Shown here in pieces: positions 42,883-53,006 of a DNA stretch of 64,000 nt (position 1 is its first letter; each line of letters begins with the position of its first letter). The notes beneath the pieces were generated by a model. It had not been told where the DNA came from. It saw only the letters and a list, made by a program, of their open reading frames with translations, and did not search any database. Both the position numbers and the translations under genes were made by a program. Source of the stretch: Macrostomum hystrix (taxonomy: Eukaryota; Platyhelminthes; Macrostomidae); NCBI GenBank assembly GCA_950097015.1, contig CATNEN010000001.1, forward strand, positions 11,988,001-12,052,000, given 5' to 3'.

Positions 42883-43476
42883 ATGGCAGTTTGGGTGAGA
42901 GATGGGAGTCCACCGAATTCTTTAATCATGCGGCCATTTTCGTACACCAGCACAGTCGCAGCAGTTCAGGCAATGGTCCAACTTTTTCACTACGAGAGCG
43001 TCGGCGCCAAATGCAAGAAGCTGATTGGTCGCCAGGCCTCGGCGGGCCAGCCAATCAGAGTCATCCTGCACGCCGACGACGCCTGCGGGCCTCCGTCGCC
43101 CAGCGCCCATTGGCTGCTGGACTTTCCTCTGCCCTGGCTGGCCGGAGCCGCGCTCTGCCGGGTCACCGAGTGCGGCAGCGGCGGCAGGGCCCGACGGACC
43201 TGCTGGGCCAGAGTTGCGCAGTCGACCGCCGCCGACGCCAGCTTGACAGTCAGCGGCAGATTCAGCGGACGAAAGAAGCAACAGCCGCAGCCGGCAGTGG
43301 CAGCTATGGAAGGCCAGTGGCAGCAGAAGGACTTTGTGCTCAGCCTCACTAGCAGGGTGTCCGAGGCGGACTTTCAGCTGGGCTACAGCATGACTGGCTG
43401 GCTTCAGGTCGGCAGTCAAGACAAGCGTCAATGGAGGGTGACCCACGCTGCCATGGTTCGGCGACAGGGCTACTGA
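42883..43476 (+). CDS. Hypothetical GC-rich open frame (up to 197 codons)
   Basis: I do not recognise the product. The first residues (MAVWVRDGS) come from an inverted family C unit, so a real coding start, if any, is further in, perhaps in an exon after CAG at about 42954 (reading AMVQLFHYESVGAKCKKLIG). The frame is GC-rich and codes for a mixed hydrophobic/basic protein without signal peptide, membrane segment or known motif. It ends at TGA 43474-43476. Two other long frames on the same DNA reflect the GC content. It could be the last exon of a gene or a fragment of a captured gene. It lies alone between two inverted arrays. Confidence 0.3.
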   Translation: MAVWVRDGSPPNSLIMRPFSYTSTVAAVQAMVQLFHYESVGAKCKKLIGRQASAGQPIRVILHADDACGPPSPSAHWLLDFPLPWLAGAALCRVTECGSGGRARRTCWARVAQSTAADASLTVSGRFSGRKKQQPQPAVAAMEGQWQQKDFVLSLTSRVSEADFQLGYSMTGWLQVGSQDKRQWRVTHAAMVRRQGY

Positions 43477-43574
43477 ACAACGACCTGCGGCGTCAGCGGC
43501 TTCAAAATTAATGACAAAAAACGCAGGCTTCAGTAAAGAGTCTGCCACCGTCGCATCCACTCCATACTCTGAAT

Positions 43575-44240
43575 CCCACTCTGCGACTCTTTGAAGTGTC
43601 ACGGCTAACCCCACACCTGAACTCTTTGAAGTGTCACGGCTAACCCCACACCTGAACTCTTTGAAGTGTCACCGCTAACCCCACACCTGAACTCTTTGAA
43701 GTGTCACCGCTAACCCCACACCTGAACTCTTTGAAGTGTCACCGGTAAACCCACACCTGAACTCTTTGAAGTGCCGCCGGTAAACCCACACCTGAACTCT
43801 TTGAAGTGCCGCCGGTAAACCCACACCTGAACTCTTTGAAGTGCCGCCGGTAAACCCACACCTGAACTCTTTGAAGTGCCGCCGGTAAACCCACACCTGA
43901 ACTCTTTGAAGTGCCGCCGGTAAACCCACACCTGAACTCTTTGAAGTGCCGCCGGTAAACCCACACCTGAACTCTTTGAAGTGCCGTCGGTAAACCCACA
44001 CCTGAACTCTTTGAAGTGCCGCCGGTAAACCCACACCTGAACTCTTTGAAGTGCCGCCGGTAAACCCACACCTGAACTCTTTGAAGTGCCGCCGGTAAAC
44101 CCACACCTGAACTCTTTGAAGTGCCGCCGGTAAACCCACACCTGAACTCTTTGAAGTGCCGCCGGTAAACCCACACCTGAACTCTTTGAAGTGCCGCCGG
44201 TAAACCCACACCTGAACTCTTTGAAGTGCCGCCATGAAAC
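43575..44240 (+). repeat. 35-bp minisatellite (about 19 units)
   Basis: Units of CTGAACTCTTTGAAGTGCCG followed by CCGGTAAACCCACAC. The first five units have the variant TCACGGCTAACC or TCACCGCTAACC. Confidence 0.97.
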
Positions 44241-44890
44241 CCACTGCTTTACTTTAAAATTTAGCTGCGAATCCTAATTTTCGACTCTTTTTAGAAGCCA
44301 GCGTTCTCGTAGTAACTTAATTATACCATGGTATCGCTTGTATCTGTTCATTGTGTTATTCAGCGCACAGAGGACCATTAAACGATTCCCACCCTAAATA
44401 TATAGCAGATATTTATTGCTTCATAAATGCTATAGTATTAAATACAATGTGATACTCAAAACATACTCAAACATTTCTGTATCCTGACGCAGTATTCATA
44501 CGAGTGTATAGCTATTTGGAAACTAATCCGCTATTATAAGAAGGAACTATCAATTTCATTCAGACAAAAAGCAATCATTATTCTACAAAACACTTTTTTA
44601 ATTTACTCGACAATCATTAATTTTTTGTACGTTTTAAAAAATGAAAATTATTTACATAACTCGAACCTTATAAAATGTAACATCGGTTTTAGATCGTGAC
44701 AATATCTCATTAAAATTAAAAAAGCGCTTAAATTGTGCGACAGCTAATCTACGAGCTATATGCAATGCAGAAACACGAGTTCCATTCTTTTTCGCTTGTA
44801 GTTATTTATGTGCAATTAAAATTCGTGGCTTCAGCTCAAAGTGCATTTCGAACGAGGCGGTGATAAATGTGGACAACGAGAGGCGATGCC
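44241..44890. other. AT-rich spacer
   Basis: No supported gene. Contains AT-rich sequence only. Confidence 0.4.
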
Positions 44891-46175
44891 AGTTTAGATG
44901 AGAGATGGCAGTTGGGTGAAAGATGGCAGTTTGGGATGAGAGGAGATGGCAGTTTGGGATGAGAGGAGATGGCAGTTTGGGATGAGAGGAGATGGCAGTT
45001 GGGGATGAGAGATGGCAGTTTGGGATGAGAGGAGATGGCAGTTTGGGATGAGAGGAGATGGCAGTTTGGGATGAGAGGAGATGGCAGTTTGGGATGAGAG
45101 GAGATGGCAGTTGGGTGAGAGATGGAAGTTTGGGATGAAAGGAGATGGCAGTTTGGGATGAGAGGAGATGGCAGTTTGAGATGAGAGGAGATGGCAGTTT
45201 GGGATGAGAGATGGCAGTTTGGGATGAGAGGAGATGGCAGTTTGAGATGAGAGATGGCAGTTTGGGATGAGAGATGGCAGTTTGGGATGAGAGATGGCAG
45301 TTTGGGATGAGAGGAGATGGCAGTTGGGTGAGAGATGGAAGTTTGGGATGAAAGGAGATGGCAGTTTGGGATGAGAGGAGATGGCAGTTTGAGATGAGAG
45401 GAGATGGCAGTTTGGGATGAGAGATGGCAGTTTCGGATGAGAGGAGACGGCAGTTTCGGATGAGAGGAGATGGCAGTTGGGTGAGAGATGAAAGTTTGGG
45501 ATGAGAGGAGATGGCAGTTTGGGATGAGAGATGGCAGTTTGGGATGAGAGATGGCAGTTTGGGATGAGAGAAGATGGCAGTTTGAGATAAGAGATGGCAG
45601 TTTCGGATGAGAGGAGATGGCAGTTTGGGATGAGAGGAGATAGCAGTTTGGGATGAGAGGAGATGGCAGTTTGGGATGAGAGGAGATGGCAGTTTGGGAT
45701 GAGGGGAGATGGCAGTTTGGGATGAGGGGAGATGGCAGTTTGGGATGAGAGGAGATGGCAGTTGGGTGAGAGATGGAAGTTTGGGATGAAAGGAGATGGC
45801 AGTTTGGGATGAGAGGAGATGGCAGTTTGAGATGAGAGGAGATGGCAGTTTGGGATGAGAGGAGATGGCAGTTTAGGATGAGGGGAGATGACAGTTTGAG
45901 ATGAGAGGAGATGGCAGTTTGGGATGAGAGATGGCAGTTTGGGATGAGAGGAGATGGCAGTTGGGTGAGAGATGAAAGTTTGGGATGAGAGGACATGGCA
46001 GTTTGGGATGAGGGGAGATGGCAGTTTGGGATGAGAGGAGATGGCAGTTTGAGATGAGAGGAGATGGCAGTTTGGGATGAGGGGAGATGGCAGTTTGGGA
46101 TGAGGGGAGATGGCAGTTTGGGATGAGGGGAGATGGCAGTTTGGGATGAGAGATGGCAGTTTGGTATGAGAGGAG
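44891..46175 (-). repeat. 23-bp minisatellite, family C, inverted array
   Basis: Complement of the unit at 42321-42866 (GATGGCAGTTTGGGATGAGA). It alternates full units with shorter ones (AGATGGCAGTTTGGGATGAG without the second GGAG) and with a GTTGGGTGAGAGATGGAAGT variant that recurs at fairly regular blocks. The minus-strand open frames over it are artefacts. Confidence 0.96.
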
Positions 46176-46828
46176 ATTATGAGATTATCCTGATGATGAT
46201 AAAATGAGATAATAAGATACTGTGTTAAATAGAAAAGGCCAAGGGAAAACTCGACTGGGAGACTCAAGATAGAACCTAGCTATGCAGGTCTTGTCCCGTT
46301 CAGGATGAGAAGCAGATCGCGGCAAAACGCGATTGCAAAAAATTGAATTTTTCCTCGGTTGTGTCGGACTCGCCAAAAATTGGATGATTGCGTAATCAAA
46401 AGGATCTACGAACATTGCATCATCAAGAGAGATGGGGTAAACTAGTAGTAAGAGTGTTTGTAGATCGCAAGTGTTGTAAATAGATGTACAGATGTTTGAT
46501 TAAGAATATTTCGTTTTTTGGAATCTTGCTTACTTAACGTAGAGAAGTTTAGAACAAGCTTTAAGCTTCCGTTATGCAATAATACATAGAATATTTAGTT
46601 TTTGTTCAAACAGAACAGCTCAATTAGAGCAAAGAACAGGTGTTATGTAGCTGTATTTATTAATGGTTAGTATCTTTTATACCTTTTATAAAAAAATAAA
46701 AAATTAGCGTTGAAAAAAAGATTTTTCATCCAACTACAAGGAAATCAAAGGCTAGGGTTATAAAGACAAAAGCACAGAGCACAGAAAATAAAATATAGTT
46801 CCTATTTGAAACTCACACTATGAAACTA
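46176..46828. other. Spacer without recognised features
   Basis: AT-rich; no gene seen. Confidence 0.4.
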
Positions 46829-47310
46829 TCTGATTGGAGGGGCGCACAGACCATCAACTCACACACCGACTCTGATTGGAGGGGCGCAAAGACCATCAAC
46901 TCACACACCGAATCTGATTGGAGGGGTGCAAAGACCATCAACTCACACACCGACTCTGATTGGAGGGGCGAAAAGACCATCAACTCACACACTGACTCTG
47001 ATTGGAGGGGCGCAAAGACCATCAACTCACACACCGAATCTGATTGGAGGGGTGCAAAGACCATCAACTCACACACCGACTCTGAATGGAGGGGCGCAAA
47101 GACCATCAACTCACACACCGAATCTGATTGGAGGGGTGCAAAGACCATCAACTCACACACCGACTCTGATTGGAGGGGCGCAAAGACCATCAACTCACAC
47201 ACCGAATCTGATTGGAGGGGTGCAAAGACCATCAACTCACACACCGACTCTGATTGGAGGGGCGCAAAGACCATCAACTCACACACTGACTCTGATTGGA
47301 GGGGCGCAAA
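46829..47310 (+). repeat. 42-bp minisatellite (about 11.5 units)
   Basis: Units of CTCTGATTGGAGGGGCGCAA followed by AGACCATCAACTCACACACC GA, with two alternating unit types (GGCGCAAAG...CGAAT and GGTGCAAAG...CGACT). The period is a multiple of three, so frames stay open on both strands. Confidence 0.96.
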
Positions 47311-47462
47311 TATTCCGCAACTGTATGCTAATCAGATAAAAAATGCGCACTTAATAGCGCTGGATTATATTTAAAAATGCACGGCCTACATCACCGTTTG
47401 ATGACATGAATAAAGTAGAATAAAGGTAATGATTTTGTATCGAAAGAGTGTCAAAACAACTG

Positions 47463-48476
47463 CTACTGCTGCATACTGCCCGAAGAAATCATCGTAATCA
47501 TTTTCAAGCCAGCCGAATGAAAGTCGAAGCATTCGTCGATGCTTTGTTCGGCTTGAGGTGCGGTCGAAAAAGTAGACTCGTTTTCTATGAAAGATGTCGG
47601 AGTTTCAATCGGAGCTACCGATTGAACAGACTTCGCGGCCAATCGCTCCGGCGCTGTGCGCGTGTGACGTCTGCGTCGATTATGTCTTTGACGTTTTCTT
47701 TTTTTCCCGATTAGAATTGGCGCTGGCTGAGCCTCCGCAATCATGCCATCTGGATCCTCGGGAAATTGTAACTCAGAGCTGGGCAGGTGAGAGAAAATTA
47801 AATCCTGTTGCTGCTGCTGCTGCTGTTGAGCTTCAAACTCAAGACGAATTAATCTGCGCTGCCTTTTCTTAGCACGTTTCGACAACGGAGCCTGATAGTC
47901 ATACTCGTAAGTTGTGTCATCAGCTGCTGGCTCAGTCATATAATTCGACAAGCAATCGCTAGGATTGAAGTTCGCAATTGGGAAGAAGTACAAGCCAGGT
48001 TGGTAATACTCAGGCGGCAACGCAATTGGCTGAACAGGAACAAAGTGCGTTGAAAACTGAGTCAGCAACATCTGCTGCTGTTGCTGGTGTTGCTGGTAGT
48101 CAACAGGCAGAAAATTTGGTGGCTTCTGAGCGCATTCAAATTGTTGATAATAATTGGAACTGCCTGCTGAATTTTCAACAGACAGTGTTGCCATTTCTTG
48201 ATACTGATGTTCCAATAAAGATTCCACCTGCAATTGACGAAGCAGTTTTTTACGCCTTCTGTTCTGATGCTTGCGAAACTTCCTGAAATTCTGAGCATTG
48301 TCACCAAAGCTGCTGCTGAGCACTGGTAGCTGATTTCCAACAAAGCCTGATGATGCTGATGGCCATCTGGTGCTGACACTAACATGGGAGATACTCGAAG
48401 TGGTGGAAGTACATTCAGTACTCTGCAACAATTTCTTTCTTCTAGCAGTTTTACCTCTGGATTTGGTTCTTACCAT
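47463..48476 (-). CDS. Hypothetical 337-aa basic, glutamine-rich protein
   Basis: I do not recognise this family. Single long frame from ATG 48474-48476 to a stop at 47463. The N-terminus is strongly basic (MVRTKSRGKTARRKKLL). There are two more basic clusters (RKFRKHQNRRRKKLLRQLQ; KKRKRQRHNRRRRHTR) that resemble nuclear-localisation signals. Between them are polyglutamine tracts (about 47810-47830 and 48070-48095) and Tyr/Pro-rich segments. No enzyme motif, signal peptide or membrane segment is seen. Composition suggests a nucleic-acid-binding or nucleolar protein, which is only an inference. Length and single-exon structure without repeats make it a better candidate than other frames in this region. 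Confidence 0.5.
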   Translation of the reverse strand: MVRTKSRGKTARRKKLLQSTECTSTTSSISHVSVSTRWPSASSGFVGNQLPVLSSSFGDNAQNFRKFRKHQNRRRKKLLRQLQVESLLEHQYQEMATLSVENSAGSSNYYQQFECAQKPPNFLPVDYQQHQQQQQMLLTQFSTHFVPVQPIALPPEYYQPGLYFFPIANFNPSDCLSNYMTEPAADDTTYEYDYQAPLSKRAKKRQRRLIRLEFEAQQQQQQQQDLIFSHLPSSELQFPEDPDGMIAEAQPAPILIGKKRKRQRHNRRRRHTRTAPERLAAKSVQSVAPIETPTSFIENESTFSTAPQAEQSIDECFDFHSAGLKMITMISSGSMQQ

Positions 48477-48652
48477 TCTTTGAGAGAGGTGCTTTAAATC
48501 TAGAGATATGTGACAATCTCAATAAGCCTGAAATTGTACAGAAGATTGCATGATGAAACTGTGTTAGTATTGCAAGTCATGAATGTTGATTAATACCTTG
48601 ATACCTTGAATAATAGCAACAAAACTTGATAGTGCAATTGTAATATTTTAAG

Positions 48653-49282
48653 CAATTAACTGGCAGAGCTTATTCCCACAGTCCCGTGCCAATAATTTTC
48701 TGCTGATCCACATGGCAGCTTGTATGAATAGGTCTACAACTAAGAAAATTGTTCAGCAAAAGCATTGGGACATTGTTTTAACTATCAAGAATTTAATGCC
48801 TAAGTCCAAAGGACACAGAATTGTAAGGATTTGCAGAGGAAAGCGCGGAACTAGTTAATATGCTTTTGTCGAGTTTCTGAAACCTTATTTTTGTATGGGA
48901 ACAAGTCAGTAGTATCATTTGCGCATGTGCATCATATCATATTTCAAGTGTGTGTGCAATACAAATGTCAGCGCGATTCTTCATGCGATTGTTAGCAACG
49001 TTACATGTTATTCGAAAATAATGATTATTTGAAATTTAATGTGTGCATTGCTCGTAATTAAAAGAGGCACTACTGCAGGTTCTGGAAAACCTGGCCAGTT
49101 GTATATAGTACATGAAAATTGCTACACAGTTCCTGTAAAATATGTGCTTTAAGTTCTTAAAGTTATCATCAAAACAAGCTGCCGTGTGGATAAGCAGAAA
49201 ATTATTGGCACGGATCTGTGTGGATAAAATTGAAATTATTGGCACGGGACCGTGGGAATAAGCACTTCCCAATTAACTAGCA
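48653..49282. mobile_element. MITE-like inverted-repeat element with long target duplication
   Basis: The left end GCTTATTCCCACAGTCCCG (from 48668) and the right end (complement GCTTATTCCCACGGTCCCG, to 49263) are inverted. Further inverted blocks follow (GTGCCAATAATTTTCTGCT and CACATGGCAGCTTG). The flanks carry CAATTAACTGGCA (48653-48665) and CAATTAACTAGCA (49270-49282), a 13-bp duplication with one mismatch. No coding frame. Confidence 0.7.
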
Positions 49283-50021
49283 ACAATGATTGATTAGCAA
49301 GCCATGAAATTCATAGAGTACAACTGTTTAGTTGATTATGATTCCTTTGAAAGTCTCAAATGGTAGAATTGGCTTTATTAAATAGGGGCCTAGCTTCATT
49401 GCTACAATTTTAGGTAAATTGATAATCCAATATTTATTACTATTGTTACCTAAAGTGGAAATTTACATAGTAAAGTAATAAACTGATACATATAAATATT
49501 GAAAATATTTTGAATAGTGAAAAAGGCTTAACAACATTTTGGCATGGCTTAATAAGAAGGAAACATAAGCTAAAGCAGTAAACTAATATTTAGGTTAGGC
49601 CTATATAAAATGGCTAAAGTTTAGTCATTCGAGTCTTTTAGTTTACATTCAGACATAGGCCTAGCATAGTTTATTTAGGCCCCTATAACATTTTTTTGGA
49701 AAAATTGATGTATTATTTTAGCATAATACATCTGATCATATGACTTCTTATATGAAAATTCAGAATTGAACTTAAAAAAATGAAAAAATTGATTTCTAAG
49801 CTGAGTGTAGTTATGCCAGTCAGACTTAAATGCAAACTTTGCTTTAAAAATACTAATTTATTTACCTTGGCACCTAGCTAGCTACTTGGCTAGGTCAGGA
49901 TTTGCAAGGCCTAGGCCTACTGTGGAAACTTTTAGTGTGCTCCTAGCCACCTTCAATTTAAATTACAACAACTGAAGCTGGTACCCCATTTAATAGCTAA
50001 AGGACATATATTGTTCTAGTG
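49283..50021. other. AT-rich intergenic DNA
   Basis: No gene seen. Scattered TAGGCCTA-like words (see findings). Confidence 0.4.
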
Positions 50022-50092
50022 GAGTCAGGAAACGAAACCACGACCTTCGGGCTTCAATTCACGAGTCCGATGCTCTAGCCACTAGGCTCAAC
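50022..50092 (-). mobile_element. tRNA-derived SINE fragment or tRNA pseudogene
   Basis: On the minus strand: GTGGCTAGAGCATCGGACTC (A-box-like) and, about 30 bases on, GGTCGTGGTTTCGTTTCC (B-box-like). The 5' and 3' ends do not form a 7-bp acceptor stem and the anticodon stem is imperfect, so it is not an intact tRNA. Confidence 0.5.
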
Positions 50093-50295
50093 TATTTAGC
50101 AACTTGGATGGATGCTGTACATCAGTCACCTAGACTGGACTGTGGGTGAGTACACACAATATGAAAATCGTTTCTAAAACGTGCAGAAGATAATTTAACA
50201 ATAAGTTCTAACGCAACTTTTAATGGCTCTATTTACTTTGGAAATATTCATTTGATTTGTACTTTTTACTTGTCTTTACTTACCACCCGCTGTAC

Positions 50296-50322
50296 ATGAC
50301 AGCCGTCCACGATGGCTGTCAT
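50296..50322. repeat. Short hairpin
   Basis: ATGACAGCC and GGCTGTCAT are separated by 9 bases. This is followed by a GAAAAT microsatellite (50321-50345). Confidence 0.5.
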
Positions 50323-50847
50323 GAAAATGAAAATGAAAATGAAAAATCTTTATTGCTAAATGTATATATGAGTGCATGTTAAAATTATTCTTTATTTTAT
50401 TGGTTCTATTGAAAAAAGAGATGGCATTCGACGTTTGATCTTTTTACTCTGTAAGAATATTTGTTCTACTTAGCGTCACACAAGAGTTTAAGCGTGACGA
50501 TGAGAAGAAAGCCAAAACAGCTACTTGAAATTCGAAAACCTCGAATACCTTGGCTTGGTTTCACTCTCCAGCTAGTCTAATGTCATGTATCATTCAATAA
50601 AAGTTATTAAGCTTCGTGCGTAAGCCCCTATTTTTATTCTTTATCTATCTGGAGGTCCCCATATATATCTATCCTTACTTTGTCTTGTCTAGGGATCAGG
50701 GTCACAGAAATGTCTTGTCAGTGAAATGACCTGGGACCCATAGGCTAGGTATACTACTACTAGATTTCAAGCTAGTAAGTAATTACTAATAGCCTAATAG
50801 GCCTAGTTGTGATTCATTTAGACGTGAGTCAAAAGTTAAAAATGGCA

Positions 50848-51590
50848 GTTGTTATTTGTCCGCTTAACCGGACCATAGGCGTAGGAATGATTAAAAAAGT
50901 GGGGGGGGCCAAGGCCAAGGGGAGGATCCATTTCCCCGAAAAAATCCCATAAATGACAATTGTTATTATTTGAATATTGCCCTTGCAGTAAAAAATAGTA
51001 TAAAATAAGCAAAAAGTCAACATTTTGCATTTAAAATGAGGGGGGCCAGATCTCATTACTGGCCCCCCCAACTTAAAAAGTGGGGGGGCCATGGCCCCAC
51101 TGTCCCCCCTGTTCCTACGCCTATGAACCGGACAAATAGCTGTTTGATTATTTGTCCGGTTAGCCTAGTGATTTTATTGGTAATTTTAGATTTCATGCCA
51201 AATGTCTGCATTTGAAGGAAGGCACCAAACTATGCATGTCGGAAGAGATCTTCCCTTTAAGCCAAATTGTTTATATCTAACTAATGTCTGTTTGATTTGT
51301 ATTTTTATCCAACTAAAGAGTAGGAACCTAAGTTCCTTTGAAGCTTGAAGTTGTAGTGACTCATTCGAATACTTCTACAAAGTCAACTGGGTCACCAGCA
51401 AAGGACGATACCTGGATCAACAGAGAGGACCACAATTTCAACTCCTCGATAGGCTTTCCTCTTGAGTGATTAACTAAGTTATAAGGGGTTGTAGCGCTAC
51501 CACAAGAACCTCTATCATTTGTAAGATAAAATAATTAACCGAACAAATTATCAAACGGCTATTTGTCCGGTTAACCAGACAAATAACAAC
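50848..51590. mobile_element. Outer MITE with about 55-bp inverted repeats
   Basis: After removal of the nested element, the left arm reads GTTGTTATTTGTCCGCTTAA then CCGGACAAATAGCTGTTTGA. The right arm (to 51590) is its complement with a few differences (GTTGTTATTTGTCTGGTTAA, CCGGACAAATAGCCGTTTGA). Non-coding interior. The target duplication is not clear. Confidence 0.75.
50874..51125. mobile_element. Nested hAT-type MITE (252 bp) with perfect 8-bp target duplication
   Basis: Inverted ends CATAGGCGTAGGAA / TTCCTACGCCTATG, flanked by AACCGGAC at 50866-50873 and 51126-51133. An 8-bp duplication and a CA(T/G)RGGCGTAG start fit hAT elements. Sub-terminal G- and C-runs (GTGGGGGGGGCC, GGCCCCCC) are also inverted. 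Confidence 0.88.
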
Positions 51591-53006
51591 TAGGCCTACC
51601 GTAAAAAATAGATCTAATGTCATTCACAATACTATTAGCAGGCCATGTTTGTATAAGCAGATGCTAAACTGTGGCACTGCCTATGCCTAATAAATAAGTA
51701 ACAACTAACATCATTTTTAAATAGATTAGGCCCTACTTGACTTATAAAGATAGTTAAATAGCTAGCTAGGCATATGTTTAATGCATATAAAAGTTAGGTA
51801 TATATTTTGGATGATTAAAATGAATATGAAAGACAAGGCATTGTCTTTATGCCTAATATTATTTTTAGACTTTATTATTGTATTTTTGTGGCCCTTTTGA
51901 TATGTGCCTATTAAATATTTATTTAGACAAATTTGGTTCCTTTTTGTTATTTTGTCATTTGTCCATTAAGCAAAAGAAGCTGATAAGAGATTAAAAGTGT
52001 AAATCTCTTAATTCCTATAAGTATAATGTATAAATAGGTAACTAACACTGAAACACAAGAATGATAGCAAGGTAGGCCCTAGGGCTACATAATTTATTAG
52101 GGCCCAATAAATTAGTTTTACCTAATAGTGGCCTATTGGGACAACTTAGGTCATTTATTTTTTTTATAAAAATAGGTAGGCCTAAATGTAGTCTAGTGTC
52201 ATGATAGTGGAAAATGAACATCTTTGAGTAGAAACTATTAGAAAGTATTAGAATATATTGTATATGAGTTATAGTCAAATAGGTGTTCTTTGTAACAAAG
52301 TATGCTGATTTCAAGTTATTGATACAATAGTAGGACCAGAACAAAAAAATACTATTAAGGAGGCCCTACTAGGGTAGAAAAACATTTCTGAAGGCAAGAC
52401 CTACTTACTAATCCTACAATAAATTAATAGATTATTGTCAATATATTATGGAGGCTAATATCATAGGTTGGCCTATCTATAGTCTTAAGACTAAAAATAT
52501 AGCCAGTCTCTCCGTGGAGCATATTGTAACAAAAATCCAAAAATCTATTTGGGGTCACAACTTCTTACTCTGGCTCCTAGTGAGGTAAAAAGGTTATCAC
52601 AGCTGATGCCAACTACTTAGTATATTGCATGCACATAGTCTGCTATTTAAGTCTTAAAAAGTTAGACAAATAATGAGAAATATGCAGATTTTTTAAATAA
52701 TACAAATATAGATATTTATTTTTATATATTGGATGATATATATATGCATATGATAGATGATAGATATGTATATTGTATGTATGATGCATAGACATAATGG
52801 ATATTGCTGTAGAGTTTCAGGCTGCTCTTTTATTGTCACAAAATCAGCTAGTGGATCAATCACCAAATAATTGCAGATTCAGTCAATATTATATTTTATA
52901 GCTGTTGGCTTATGTATAAAACATTCTGGCTAATGTGCTTATGGTAATGTTGGCTGTTAAGATAGGTCTCAGGCTACTATCACAGCTATAAAATATTTAG
53001 TTATTT
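51591..53006. other. AT-rich intergenic DNA upstream of STARD7
   Basis: No gene supported. An AT dinucleotide-like stretch is around 52726-52790. Promoter elements of the downstream gene cannot be assigned. Confidence 0.4.

Noticed and set aside
42922-43614. 230-codon minus-strand frame antisense to the GC-rich open frame
   Set aside because: Mirror of GC-rich sequence; starts inside the 35-bp repeat and shows no motif.
43675-44244. Repeat protein with 35-bp-derived TGGTSKSSGVGLPAALQ units
   Set aside because: 35 is not a multiple of three, so the three frames rotate and stay open by chance; no start or flanking domains.
44836-46267. Two long minus-strand frames of SSHPKLPSPLIPNCHL type
   Set aside because: Complement of the family C minisatellite.
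46813-47374. Frames with 14-residue repeats (SDWRGAKTINSHTD; FAPLQSESVCELMV)
   Set aside because: The 42-bp unit keeps frame on both strands. A repeat protein cannot be fully excluded, but nothing supports one strand over the other.
50022-50092. Functional tRNA gene (threonine-like)
   Set aside because: No acceptor stem pairing and an imperfect anticodon stem; better explained as a SINE or pseudogene.
52042-52344. 100-codon minus-strand frame
   Set aside because: AT-rich, low complexity, no motif; length expected by chance in a window of this size.
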